Source: Hsuehochloa calcarea (lineage: Eukaryota > Streptophyta > Magnoliopsida > Poales > Poaceae). Taken from it: a DNA stretch of 64,000 bases. Positions 11,301 to 24,000 of the stretch are shown here, in pieces. Below the pieces are notes generated by a model. The model was not told where the DNA came from, ran no database searches, and was given only the letters and a program-made list of their open reading frames with translations. A program made the translations under genes and the position numbers. The stretch spans positions 24,872,473 through 24,936,472 of the forward strand of contig CM070611.1 of NCBI GenBank assembly GCA_036346395.1, given 5' to 3'. Numbering within the stretch: the first letter of the stretch is position 1; each line of letters starts with the position of its first letter.

Positions 11301-12500
11301 GTAGATTACCTATTATCTGCTCCGAGGATGCCGTCTCTCAATGCGGTGGAGTGCCCGGGTGAGATGTCGCTTTCTTCGACCTCCGCAGTATCACGATGAT
11401 GATGATGCAAACAGAGCCTCAATCAAGGTGAAATAGACGTAGGTGTTCTTGTATCAATATGGGCGCCTCGGCAGAGCAGATGAGTGAATGACATTAGCTT
11501 CGCCCTCATCTTCCTCCACAAAAATGCTCTCACACCAGAATCATCTCAGAGCAATTGATCTAGCTCTGTGGCTAGTCTCATCAAAAGTGACATTACAAGT
11601 CTCATGAATAATGTTAGTCTTAGTATTAAAACTCGAAACCCTCGAATGAGCAGGATAACCTGTAAATACCCCATCAAAAGTTCTTGATTCAAATTTATCT
11701 AAGTTGCCTGTCTTAAGAATAAAACATTTTGATCCAAAACTCAAAAATGCGAAATGAGGGTTTTCTACCAAAACGAAGCTCATAAGGAGTCTTGCCTAAA
11801 GAAGGTCTCAAAAGACACGATTTGCAATATGGCAAGCAAGAGCAATAGCTTCGCCCAAAATCTCCTCGGTGTGCTATACTCATCTAGCATCGCCCTAGCC
11901 ATTTCGACCAAGGTTCTATTCTTCCTTTCCACCACACCATTTTGTTGAGGGACGTGTGGAGAAGAGAACTGATGCTCAATACCACGCCAAAGACAAAAAG
12001 AAGCAAAGAAGCATTTTTGAACTCCGTACCATTATCATCGCGAATCGCTCTCAAAGCACCAGAAGCTCGAAGCCAAACGAAGAACAAGGTCATGAAAATA
12101 ACCAAAACTTCATCTTTTGAAGTAAGAAAGAACACCCAAGTATATCTAGAAAGATCATCAACTATAACAAGAATATACCATTTTCCACCGATCGACCGAG
12201 TCTAGCAGACCAACAAGATCCATATGAAGCAACCGTCCCGTCCGTCACCATAACCATAGTCACGAAGGGTGTGAGGCGGCAACTTGTTTGCCATGCCTAC
12301 AAGGCGCACATACAGCATCTTTGACAGCTTTGAGCTTAGGCAAACCTCTCATGAGATCAAGGTTGCTAACTCGTGTCAGATGATCAAAACAAATGTGCCC
12401 CAAACGTCGATGCCAAAGCCGTAAATCAAGACGATGTAAGCAAACATTTAAGAGATCCAAAGAAGAGATTCTCAAAATCACTCAAAAATTCTACCAACTC
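11301..12500 (-). pseudogene. Copia integrase
   Basis: The N-terminal zinc-binding part reads LWHRRLGHICFDHL followed by CAPCRHGKQ (12260-12481), the HHCC arrangement of copia integrases. The catalytic core includes FFLTSKDEV, then IRDDNGTEFKN (around 12040) with the second catalytic Asp. The C-terminal part includes FGSKCFILKTGNLDKFESR and GVFTGYPAHSR (11541-11783). The protein would insert the cDNA, giving the 5-bp duplication seen around this element. Stops and shifts break it into at least three frames. Confidence 0.85.
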
Positions 12501-12830
12501 TAGAGATTCCAAACACAAGCTCACCAAGAGAATCAAGCACACGACAAGCATTTTTCTTAAAAATACTCATAGCCATCATCAAGAAGCCGAGAAATGAAAG
12601 AAGATTATACCTAAGCTTGTCCACAAGAGCGACATCTTTTAGAATGAATTTGTTGTTTACCCTAATTGATCCTATTCCTTCAATTCGCCCTTGTGTATCA
12701 TCTCCAAAGGTGATGAAGTCATCACCTGTTGCTCGCGTGAAAGAGGTGAACCATTTTGAGTTTCCGGTCATGTGGCGTGAACATCCGAGTCAACGAACCA
12801 CGTGTTCTTCCCTTTCCGCGGTAATCCTAA
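12501..12830 (-). pseudogene. Copia aspartic protease
   Basis: The minus strand around 12780-12810 encodes FVDS, the start of the active site WFVDSGCSRHMTG, with its middle garbled. The downstream MTGNSKWFTSF, FGDDTQGRIEGIG and VALVDKLRYNLLS (12478-12771) are typical of the copia protease region. It would cleave Gag-Pol. The frame is interrupted at the catalytic site. Confidence 0.75.
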
Positions 12831-14815
12831 AAATCAAGGAGTAAAGAACGATGTGTCTCAATACGGGATTAGATAAACAAGATTTAGGAATCCAAGATCG
12901 AGACACACGTCTCGCAAGGAGTATACAAACCGAAGTACTATCCTTGATTTCATTTAACATTCTGTTATGAGCAATGTTTAAATTAAAATGAGACTTGAAT
13001 CGTCCATGGGCGGTCCGACCGGCTTTGGTCAAGGGTCGATCCGGTGACTAAACCGGTCGACCGGTGACCACTCAAAGGTCGACCGCCATCGATACACATT
13101 AGAATTAGGATGTCTAGAAACATAATGATTTGCATGAGATAAAAATCCTAATCCAGGTTTATTCTTTTCAGTGTTACCATGTCTCATAGAAGCTCTAGGT
13201 TGCATGAATGAAATTCTATCAAAATTTTTCCTATCATTTTTCAACCTACGCCAACAATATTCAATCAAATGTCCACCCTTTTTGCAATAAGTGCAATGGT
13301 ACTTGGTACCACTAGAAGACGCACCATTTGAATTAATACAAGGTTGGACAAAACCTACAGATTTAAAAGATGTTTTTGCAGGTTGGGTTTTGAATTCAAT
13401 TAAACCTTTTTCCAAGACTTGAATGACTTTTGGGTTTGAATTGTCTTGAAAAGAATTGAATCCTAAACCTTGCTTCTTATAAGGAGTTTTAGACTTGTCA
13501 AGAATCATGTTTAATTGTTTCTTACCTTTAGAAAATTTTTCTAATGTATCATGAAGGTAAGCATTTTCTTTTCTCAAGTTAACACAAGAATCACAAGTTT
13601 TATCCATAGATTTTTCCTTATACAAAGCAATTTCAAGTTTAAGAGTGGAACATGAAGCACAAGTAGTATTTTCAATATTGTCCTTAAGCTTTGCATATTT
13701 GACTCTAGCAGCTTCTAAGATATCTTTGATTTCACGCTCTTTTCTAAGCATGAAGTGCAAGGGCTAGAATCAAAAACATCAAAAGCAATCAATTTACTAG
13801 ATTCTAAACATTTTTCACAAGAAGCACTTTTAATTTCATTTAGTTCAGATTTAGCATTCTCAAGTTGTTGTACACAAATATTATGAGCAGATTGTAACTT
13901 GGTAATTTCAGAATGCATAGCATGACAAGATAAACATTCATCAGTTCAAGAGTCTTAGCAGCTTTAAGCTCTACTTTCAATTTGTTAATCTTTGACTCTA
14001 ATTTCTTATTTTTGTCATAACAAATTCTAGCGCTTCATCTTGACTAAGCAATTGCTCAACTATAGAATCATATTTAGCGTAAAGCTCATCATAAGAAAAA
14101 GATACCTCTTCATCATCAATGTCGCTTGTGTCGCCCATGACGCACATGCCGATGAAGTCTTTGGCCTTCCTTTCTTTTTGCCTTGAGGATCTCCTCCTCC
14201 TTGTCCTCCTCACTCCCAAGATCCACATCGCTCAAGGATTGATCCTCAAAAGCGGCAAGGACCCGGTGAGCACCTTCACAAGCTTATTTGCCTCATACCT
14301 TGATTTGTTGAAAGGAGGCTTCTTCCAAGTCGGCTTTCCTTCCTTATGATTGCTCTTACCTTTCACTTGGGGCAATTTGTCTTGATATGATTGAGCTCAC
14401 CACATTCATAGCATGTTACCGACCACCTCTCTTTTGTTTCTCACATTATTGTAGGCCCGTGTGAATTTCTTAGCTAGAAGAGCTAACTCGCTTTCAGAAT
14501 ACTTTCAAGCTCCTCTTCATGAATAGCGATAAACAAGCAAATGAAAATCCGTAAGAAGATTCACAAGAGTCATCAAAAGCCTTTTGAGAGGATCTCGCTA
14601 CCAAAGCTAAATTATCTTTCTTAGGATGATCAACTCTTTTAATTTCACGAGTCTTGAGTTTACTATAAAGCAATTCTAAAGTAAGACTTGAAAGATCAAC
14701 ATTTTCTTCTATAGCAAGAGCTTTCATCTCCCACTCCTTGGTGTTGATTGCAGCCAAGAGATGGGTGGCATTTTCAGATTGAGAATATTCAATATCAACA
14801 CTTTCATTTGATTAA
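12831..14815 (-). pseudogene. Copia gag, C-terminal two-thirds (right of the CACTA cut)
   Basis: Reading leftward from the CACTA insertion, frames at 14494-14757, 13998-14228, 13715-13918 and 13029-13760 follow one another. They contain EENVDLSSLTLELLYSKL, a long polar coiled-coil-like stretch with spaced CxxC pairs (CASCSTLKLE, CDSCVNLRKE), and one CCHC knuckle, CTYCKKGGHLIEYC, at about 13252-13297. Coiled coils and Cys-rich spacers before the knuckle are a habit of Opie/SIRE Gag proteins. It is the structural capsid and RNA-binding protein. The N-terminal part lies across the CACTA element at 25686-26084. Confidence 0.85.
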
Positions 14816-14818
14816 TTA
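14816..14818. other. CACTA target-site duplication, left (TTA)
   Basis: TTA precedes the left terminus and recurs at 25683-25685, the 3-bp duplication expected of CACTA transposons. Confidence 0.85.
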
Positions 14819-14827
14819 CACTACTAC
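14819..14827 (+). repeat. CACTA left terminal inverted repeat
   Basis: CACTACTAC. Similarity to the right end continues weakly (CACTTTGGTC against ACCTTTGGTC some 10-15 bases in). Confidence 0.85.
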
Positions 14828-14889
14828 GTAATGCACTTTGGTCGAATCGCCAAATGGGCAATAGTCTCGAGAAAATTGCGTCCCGACAA

Positions 14890-15115
14890 AAGATCTTTCG
14901 TCCCCTGGTGGTGACACCAACCGACTACAAGTCCTCGCCCAACGGCTCGTGGCGAGCTTTTGCAGAGGATTTAGTCCCTTGGTGTTACCAACCGACTAAA
15001 TCTCAACCTTTAGTCCCTTGGTACTACAATCCGACTAAATCTTTAGTCCCGGATTGTAATACCAACCTGACTAGGTTGGCAGATTTAGTCCCGCTGGTAA
15101 CACCAACCGACTAAA
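14890..15115. repeat. CACTA left subterminal repeat array
   Basis: At least four copies of TTTAGTCCC(T/G)(T/G)GG, each followed by an inverted partner of the form CCGACTAAA (14970-15115). In En/Spm such repeats bind the element's regulatory protein; that role here is inferred. Confidence 0.8.
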
Positions 15116-15124
15116 TGTCTCTTC

Positions 15125-15132
15125 TATTTAAA
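15125..15132 (+). promoter_or_regulatory. Candidate TATA box of the transposase gene
   Basis: TATTTAAA follows the left subterminal array and precedes a GC-rich leader. A candidate 5' splice site (GTAAGC near 15259) opens a leader intron running to about 15890. That AT-rich intron shows no coding. Confidence 0.5.
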
Positions 15133-15905
15133 CCCTGCTTTGGCGTTCACACAGAGCCGGAACGCCGCCGCCGCCGCTTTGGACACGCCACGCCATTGCC
15201 ATTGTCACCACCGCCGAGCCGTTCATTCACTCAACCGTATTCACCGGCGTGTTCGCGGTAAGCTACTCGATGCTAACCTCCCGTCCCATTATGAAAAATA
15301 TGAAATGTAAAATTTGAATAATTTTTATATGTTATAAAAATTGCCAATTAATTCATAAATGGAACTTTCATGATTTTTGTAGGCCACAATAAATTTCCAA
15401 AAGTCATGAAATTTGTTATTCCACTAAGTTACACTGTGAACAGTCCATATAAAAATTTTAAGATTATTTGGACAAAGTTGAATTTATACCTATTTTATGC
15501 TTATTTATTTAATTATTATTCCATGAATTTTGTAGGCTAAATTAATGATCCAAAATTCTGAAAATTGTTTTGCCATCTAATTAGGCTATGAACTATCTGT
15601 ACAAAAATGTTGGGATCAATCTGAAGACTTTTATTTTTCACCTTATTTAATAATTATTTAAATAAATGAAAAATGACTTTTACATGTGTTAGTTAGGTTA
15701 AGCTTTGAGAGGTGTTTGATGAGATAAGTCTTATCTTATCAGATCCAACCTCTTGGGTAAAAATAATAAATATTAATTTTGTTTTAATAAATAATTTTAA
15801 TATTTAATTATTAAGTAATTTTTGGGTAGCCTCTATCATGTGTAATATCCGGGAAAAATTTGAAACTTGAAATTTAATTATGTGATATGTCATATAATGC
15901 GATTT

Positions 15906-18900
15906 ATGATACGCCATTGGATGTACAATGCCGATCGCCGCTCCAAAGAGTTCATTGATGGCGTGCATTATTTCTTAAGAGTGGCCGAGGCAAACAAGCG
16001 GGATGGTTTCATGTCTTTGTCCATGTGCCCTGTAAGAATTTGAAGGAATATTCTAGCTCAAGGAGTCTTCACTCACACTTGTTGAAGTCGGGTTTCATGC
16101 CAAACTATATTTGTTGGACCAAGCACGGAGAAACCAGGTTATAATGGAAGAAGGTGAAGAAGAACAATTGGACCCTAACGACATTATTGCTCAATACGGT
16201 GACTTCGATGATACCGCAATGGGCGAAGTCAAGAAGAGGCAAAGGTAAGACACACTCGCCAAGATGATGCTCTTGGTGATGTCATTCGTGATGCACAAAG
16301 AGATTGCGAAAGTGAAAAGGAGAAGGCTAAGTTTGACCGCATGCTAGAGGATCACAAGAAATTACTATACCCGTCCGCCAAGATGGGCAAAAAGTTGGGT
16401 ACAACACCGAGTTGCTACAATGGAAGGCATGTAATGGTGTATCCGACAAGGCATTTGGGCAATTATCAAGATCCAAAAAGATGCTTCCAAGCCTAACGAA
16501 TTGCCCGCCACTACGTGACGGCAAAACAGTCGTCGCCTTTGGGATTAGAAATCCGTAAGATACATGCATGTCCTAATGATCGCATCTGTATCGTGGCAAG
16601 GACTACGAGAATTTGGATGAATGCCCCGTATGCAAAGCGTCGCGGTATAAGATCGAGCGAGATGACCTCGCGATGTTGAGGGCGAAGAACGCCCCAGAAG
16701 AAAATCCTCGCCAAGGTTATGTGGTATGCTCCTATAATACCACGCTCAAACGTCTGCTCATAAACAAGGACCATGCAAAGTTGTCGCGATGGCACAAAGA
16801 AGACCGTAAGGTAGACAACATGTTGAGACACCTCACGATGGGTCCCAAAGGAGAGCAATAGATGAGAATTCTGAGTTTGCAGATGACGCAAGAAACCTAA
16901 GGTTCGCTTTAAGTACGGATGGTATGAATCCTTTGGGGACCAGAGCACTAGTCATAGCACTTGGCCTGTTACTCTATGTATCTACAACCTTCCTCCATGG
17001 TTATGCATGAAGCGGTTCATTATGATGCCGGTGCTCATCCAAGGCCCGAGGCAACCCGGCAACGACATCGATGTCTACCGAGGCCATTAGTTGAGGAACT
17101 CCTTCTTTATGGAGCAAACCAGTGTACGTGTGTGGGATGAGTACAAACAGAACACTTCGACCTGCGAGCATTGTTGTTCGTAATAATCAATGATTGGCCC
17201 GCTCTAAGTAATCTTTCAGATGATAAACAAGGGATACAATGCATGCACACAATGTTTTGATGACATTGACAAGATATATTTGAAAAATATCGAAAGGTCG
17301 TGTACCTTGGCCATCGCTGCTTTCTTCCTATGAATCACCAACTAAGAAAGAAAGGCAAGCATTTTAACGGTAAGGCGTAACACCAACAAAGCCTCGCAAC
17401 CGAATCGGGAGGATGTACTTGATATGGTCAAGGATGTGCAAGTAGTCTTTGAAAGGGACAAGGCAAATAACTGTTCGAAGATGCTAAGGGACACGCACCC
17501 ATGTGGAAGAAGAAGTCCATATTTTGGGAGCTACCCTATTGGCAAGTCCTAGAGGTCCGCAACGCGATCGACGTGATGCACCGACAAAGAATCTTTGTGT
17601 GAACTCGCTAGGATTCATGGATGTGTATGGAAAGTCTAAGGATTCACTCAAGCACGACAGACTTGCAAATGCATGAAAGAACGAGACAACTCGCATCCGA
17701 GAAGATGACGATGGACGCCATTACTTAAGACTCGCTAGCTTCACTCTTAGCAAAGAAGAGAAGGAAAGCATGTTTGAATGCCTAAACAAAGATCAAGGTC
17801 CCATCCGATTCTCCTCCAATATAAAGCGATAATAAATGTGCCGAGAAGAAATTCCTACACTTAAAGTCCCATGATCGCCACGTGCTTATGACGCAATTGC
17901 TTCCGGTTGCTTTAAGAGGAATTCTACCTCCACATGTACGTCTGCCACCGTGAAGCTATGTGCATTCCTCAATGCAATTTCTCGTAAGGCAATCAATCCA
18001 ATGGAACTAGCTACTCTACGTAATGATGTGGTTCAATGTCTTGTCACTTTGAGTTGGTGTTCCTCCATCCTTCTTTAATATCATGACACACCTCCTAGTT
18101 CACCCGGTCAAGGAGATTAATATTCTCGGTCCGTGTTCCTACACAACATGTTCCCTTTGAGAGGTTCATGGGAGTCCTCAAGAAATATGTTCACCAAAGG
18201 TGCTCGCCGTAAGGAAGCATCGCCAAGGGCTACGGGATGAGGAGGTCATTGAGTTCGTGTTGACTTCATTCCCGACCTTGACCCGATTGGTGTTCCCGAA
18301 TCGCGACACGAGGGGAGACTTAGTGGAAAGGGAACACTAGGGAAGAAAACATATATCGAGACGGGGACGATTATTTCAATAAAGCGCACTACAGCTTCTT
18401 CAAAACTCCTCCGTGGTGGAGCCGTATGTCGAGGTACACAAGGAGTTCCTACGATCCCAGCCTGTGGAAGAATGAAGCTTGGATTAGGCGCCATCACATG
18501 GAAACTTTCAATGTTGGTTGCGAAAAGAATGTCGTGGTGATGACAATATTGATGAGCAATCAGATTTGTTGGCTAGGCAACCATCGTGGCACATCCTCAC
18601 GCATAAAGGGTACGAGATAAATGGAAATACATTTTACACCGTAGCCCAAGATAAAAGGAGCACGAACCAAAACAGTGGTGTCCGTGATAGATGCCACTGC
18701 ACCCAAATGGAAAGAGGCAAACATATTATGGCCGCATAGAGGAGATTTGGGAACTAGACTACGACCTAATTTTAAAGTCCCTTTGTTCCAAAGGCTAATG
18801 GGTGAAGATGACCGGAGGCGGGTAACAATGACAAGGAGTATGGAATGACAACAAGTGGACCTCAACAATATTGGGTACAAAGACGAACCATTCGTCCCTG

Positions 18901-19218
18901 TCTGTGATGTGAATCGTGTTCTATGTGAAAGACATGTCTACAAAACCCAAGAGAGGGAAAACTACGACAAATCAACCAATGAGCCAAAACGCCACATAGT
19001 TCTTTCAGGAAAAGAAACATCGTGGGAATTGAGGACAAGTCGACAAGTCGGAAGATTATGAAAGGGATGACCGAATCCCGCCTTCAAGGTGACCAAAGAC
19101 CCAAGCATCCTCGCTAAATGCCGAGGATACTCCATGGTTACTGCATGATCATAACCAAGGGTCATACGTCAAGAAGAAGTTCACCACTCGTGCCCGCTTG
19201 ATATATAGTGATGTTTAA
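15906..19218 (+). pseudogene. CACTA TNP2-like transposase
   Basis: The start ATG at 15906 opens the conserved HWMYNADRRSKEF, followed by FIDGVHYFLRVAEANK and a HSHLLKSGFMPNYICWTKHG-type block: the transposase-associated domain. Next come CPVCKASRYKIERDD (about 16620), RWHKEDRKVDNMLRH (about 16790), SHSTWPVTLCIYNLPPWLC (about 16955) and the TNP2 core with ERFMGVLKKYV (about 18160). WIRRHHMETF, EINGNTFYTVAQDKRS and GSYVKKKF follow, ending at a TAA at 19216-19218. The length suits this family. It would cut and join the CACTA ends. Many indels leave only short open segments, so this copy is non-functional. Confidence 0.88.
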
Positions 19219-19540
19219 TAAATAGTGTGTATTAGAGATTTTATGTAATAATTGTAACTTCAGATGTTTCTATCATATTTTTCTTGTTTTTATCGTTTCA
19301 AATGAAATTCCCGGCTTGTGGTTTGAGCCCTTCATTTTGTTTATAGTTGGCTCTTCACTTCCCACTTGTGGTCACTATAAAAGTCGCTTTGAAATGTCAA
19401 TAAGATAAAAGGAAATGCAACTATTATTTTTAAAAATTTATGCCTATTATTTAATTTACTATGCATTTAACAAGAATTAGCATATTTATACAAATAAACT
19501 TAATACAAAACCCAAACTGTGGAAAACTGTATGGAATCGA
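19219..19540. other. 3' flank of the transposase gene
   Basis: AT-rich sequence after the stop codon with no open frame of note; probably the 3' UTR and terminator region. Confidence 0.4.
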
Positions 19541-19805
19541 ATAGGGGATTTTAGTCCCGGTCCGTGACACGCCGACTAAAGGTGAAAACTGTATGGAAAA
19601 TATATCCCACAAGAAGACCTTTAGTCCTTGTCAGAAACCACCCGACTAAAGGTCCACCTTTAGTCCCGGTCCGATAACAACCGGGACTAAAGACCTTTAG
19701 TCCCTGCTGGTAATACCGCCGACTAAAGGTCGGACCTTTAGTCCCGGTGGTTTTACGCCCGACTAAAGGTCTTTAGTCCCGCTGTTAATACGGACCGACT
19801 AAAGG
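19541..19805. repeat. Internal array of CACTA subterminal-type repeats
   Basis: At least five TTTAGTCC(C)-type units with inverted CCGACTAAAGG partners lie between the two genes, far from either terminus. No CACTA end or 3-bp duplication accompanies them, so a separate nested element is not supported. The next bases (CGATTTAAGCAACCCCTGC) resemble the TATA and leader start after the left terminal array (CTATTTAAACCCTGC), suggesting a second promoter for the downstream gene. Confidence 0.7.
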
Positions 19806-21097
19806 ACCCTCGATTTAAGCAACCCCTGCACCCGAGCCCCCGCCTTCCTCGCCGCCTCCAAGCAACCCCGTGCACCCGAGCCCCCGCCTTCCTCGCCGTC
19901 TCCTCGCGCTGCCTCCTCGCTCCAGTCGCCGCCGCCAAGCTCCTCCCAGCGCCGCCCGTGGCTCCATCGCGGCCTCCTCGGCACCCCTCCACCGCCGGTG
20001 AGCCTCCCTTTCTCCCGTGCCCGTGGCTCCATCGCCGCCTCCCCGCTTTCTCCCTCTCTTTCATCCCCGCCACGCCGCCTAACCGCCCTGCAACCGAGCC
20101 TCCTCGCCTCGATGCCCCGTGGATCGGTTTCGTGTTGTATGAATTTTGTGATTGAGCAATGCATGATTTTGTGTAGGTACATGGATTCATAAATGTCGGA
20201 TTCGGATTATTGATTCGAAATGTAGTAGTTCGTAAATGGATGTATGGATCTTTCGTTGAATTCATGATTGAGCAATCTATCGCTTTGTCTAGCTACATTA
20301 TACATTCACATGTCCAATTACATGCCGGGTCACGAAATGATTGTATACATCAAGATAGTCAAAGCTCATAACTAAATATGGTTTCGTGTTGATCAATTCT
20401 GTTCTTGAATGTAGTTTTATGTTCTTGCAATGTAATAGATCTTGTATGCACTATTCTGGATATTATTGTATAAATTAAGTTGAGTGCTCTTGTGTTTGTG
20501 GAAGTAACATATGTGCATGCCATGTTGTCCCGGGATGATGTGGATGTGTTGACAACGATTAAAGTCCATATTTGCTCAAATACGAGAAGAATTGCGCAAA
20601 TAAGAGATCAGATTCAGAATTACCATGATTGGCATTTTTCATGTTTTTTAGAAGTGTTATGTTTGCTGGATATTGAGAAGTGTCATTGACCTGATACTCC
20701 TCACGTGCTAGCCCATGTGATTCAAACATTTCTGAACTAAAATGTGAAATCATTGTCATGGCTAAATTTTTGACACAAAAGCATGAGTAACGCTTTGATG
20801 ACTCACGATCATTCAATCAAAGCTATCCAAATGTTGTTGATGTTCAATTGCCGTGTTATTAGTGGGTTAGATAAGTTGTTGATGTTCAATTGCCAGGTTA
20901 TGTTTTCATATAGTAACCTTCAGTAGATAGATCTGTGCATTTCTCTGCAGGAGACGACGACACAGCACTAACCCCCGGCGGCGAGCCCTCTTTTTGTTTT
21001 TCTTTTGTCGATGCATGTCACGAACCGCACGCCACTTGATGCGAAATCATAACCCGATCACGAACCGTTCTAACGTCCTACACATATATTTGCAGAA
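19806..21097 (+). promoter_or_regulatory. Leader and 5' intron of the second CACTA gene
   Basis: A TATA-like GATTTAAG at 19812 precedes a C-rich leader (19820-20120). AT-rich intron-like sequence follows, ending in ATATTTGCAG just before the start codon at 21098. Open frames on both strands of the C-rich leader are composition effects. Confidence 0.5.
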
Positions 21098-24000
21098 ATG
21101 GTCGACCCGAATGACAACATGGACGATGCCATGATGGAAATTATCAACAATGACGCCTTACAAGGTGCCCAATTCAAGGTGATGACAACAATCAAGAAGC
21201 GGATGACGGAGTCGAGATTTTGCCGATTATGAAGATGAGCAAGACAATGTCAAGCGAGGTCTATCTACAATCTCTTATGTATACATGAAATTCGAATAAT
21301 TTCATTTGTCGTGTAAATATATTTATTTAAATCTTTGTGTTTCTACATTCGTAGCCCTCGGGATCGACGACAACAACGGGGAAGAGTAGAAATGTACGAG
21401 GCCGAAGAAGCCGTTGGAGGGTCGGTTCATTCTCTCGAATTCGAGGAGGATACAGCAAAGTACTTGGACCACATGCACGTAAATTTGTCACCATCGTGGG
21501 TACCTTGTAAGGGACAGATCCCGACAATGCTCGTGAATGGAAGCAAAAGAAAGTTGCTTCTCATATTAGTTTTGTCTCTGATCGTGACAAGGCACTAGTT
21601 TGGCAAGATGTCCTTCAACATTTCGCGCCGACTGTAAGATGAAGCTTTGAAGGAGAGAGTTAGGAACTGGGCTATGAAGAAGATGGCCACACAATTCCAG
21701 TGTTGGAAGAAGAAATTGTACAACACATTTATCAGGAAGAACCTGACGCCAGATTTCAACACTAAGGCCTACGCTGTTGAGGCCGTTTTGGGATGAGTTT
21801 GTACGCTCAAGACATCGGAAGAGGGTGAGGCACGGGTGAGAAGGAACCAACAGAATGCCCGACAAAAGCAATACCACCATCACTTGGGATCAGGTGGCTA
21901 CAGGAGTGCCATTCCTAAGTGGGAAAGAATGGAACGGGAGATTCTTGCCAAGGGGATCGAACCAGAATCAATCAACCGCCCGAAAGTGCAAGTATTGGTT
22001 TTTCGGTCATGGGGAAGCTCGACCTAGAGACCGAAAGATAGTGTATGGCGCAAAACTCCAAAGAGCAGCAGAAAGATTTGCTTATGCTCGAGGCTTGGTG
22101 AGAGAGTGGCGGTGTGGCAAACAACAGAGATAAGGATGAGCCGACATACGCCTGGAGAGTATCGAACACGGTGGGCGAACAAGAGGCTATGGGGAGGTGT
22201 CGGGGGAGCATGCTTTCCTAAAGACAAAGCCACCTATAGAAGCCGCCAGAGAAAGAAGTACGAGGAGGCAGAGCGGATGCGCAGGATGGAGGAAATGGTT
22301 CATGAGTCACGGAAGTGGCTCGTGAAGCAGAGAGCGAGAAAAACACTTGAAGCCAAAATGAATGCGAAATCAAAAGGCAAGTGCAGATAGCAAGAAGTTC
22401 CATCCAAAGGCAAATCGCATCGAGCCGGAGTCAACATCACCCCTAATCGCTTGAAAAGCGCTTGCGCTTCCACGGAGGTGCCAAGATTCAAGATGACGCA
22501 GGTCGCGCTTCCTCGTGGATGACATCACCGATCCTCTCACGACATGTGAGCCGCACATTCCGAGGGAATGCCACACCATGGTGGCTATCGGTGTTGTATC
22601 TCGATCGACCCTACGAAGACACCAAGATGCCATGGGGCATTAATACCTCCCGGATATGCTAGCGCCTCGGTGGATAGAGTTGTGAAAGGTAAAAGCAATG
22701 TGCCTCTTGACATTGAAGGAGGTGATGGGAGAAGACTTTAGGAGAAGCGGAGAAGACATTCATATGTTGGCGCAAGCGCTATATCATTATTCCTAGGGCG
22801 TCACCTCCTCCTCCTCAACAACTTAACCCTAGGTGCGGATGAAAGTGAACGAACCATTTTTTCACTCATTATGTATTGGCTTAAATAACGGTTTACTCAT
22901 ACCACGTTGTTTTCACAGCAGAACCTCCCCCAACCTAAGTCCAATTATCCATTCACCACCGGTCACAAAGTGTTGCGGGCGATGCCAATGAAGTGGAAGA
23001 CACGGCTGCATCCCCACCGGCCCCATCGCCTGCACGGCGGGCTCCAACGCCGACACCGGCCGCCCCATCGCCTCCACGGCGGGCTCCAACGCCGCCACTG
23101 GCCCCATCTCCTCCACGGCGGGCTCCAACGCCGCCACCGGCCGCTCCATCGCCCACGGCGGGCTCCAACGCCGACACCGGCCGCCCCATCGCCTCCACGG
23201 CGGGTTCCAACGCCGCCATCGCCCCATCGCCTCCACGGCGGGCTCCAACGCCGCCATCGCCCCATCGCCTCCACGGCGGGCTCCAACGCCGACACCGCCC
23301 GCCCTCGCCAAAGAAGAGGCGCACCCACAAACGGCGTTGGCCCCACCGCCAAGAAGAAAGCCTCGGGAGAACACCACTATTTCTAAGACGATGAAACTTT
23401 CCTATGAGAAGACCGCCGAGGAAATAGATGCTTCAAAGAAAAGATGTGGACGGTTTCTTCGCAAAGTCAAGGCTAAAAGTGAAGCGGCGAAACCACGAGA
23501 AGCCGTGCTTCTTCGACGCCCGAAGTTCTAAGGCAAAGGGTGGACGCCACCGAAAAAGTTACGCCATGCTCGTAAGGATTCGCCACTATCGGACTATGAC
23601 CGCACTCTCACCAAGTCAATTGAGGAGGCGAAGAAGAAAGAGAAGATAGCACGGAAGGGTGTTGCACACTCGGGAACAATCACAACAATCGGTGCCCCGC
23701 TAGTTATTGGGAATGAATATGGTTCAAACACGAACGCTAGAACAGATATACTGAAATGTGCATTTGGATCAACTTGATGAATTTTTCGAAACTGGTCTAA
23801 GCATTTCCCAATGCTCGGCGGAGCACACATCAAAAGTGCTCCTAAGTTGATCATTGGAAGAAGGAATATGTATATGGCAAGAGTCTATACAACCTCGAGA
23901 AGCTCATCGAACTTCAGACACAAATGTACTTGTTAAACAAGTGGTACATGGCGTGTGTCGCAAAAAGCGGATGACTATATTTGCGTCAAAATTAGAAACC

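Noticed and set aside
19753..20265. A 170-codon minus-strand ORF in the CACTA element
   Set aside because: Antisense to the C-rich leader of the second CACTA gene; composition effect with no domain.
22907..23386. Overlapping ORFs of 125-159 codons on both strands
   Set aside because: All come from the tandem GC-rich minisatellite; only the frame continuing the CACTA gene is plausible.
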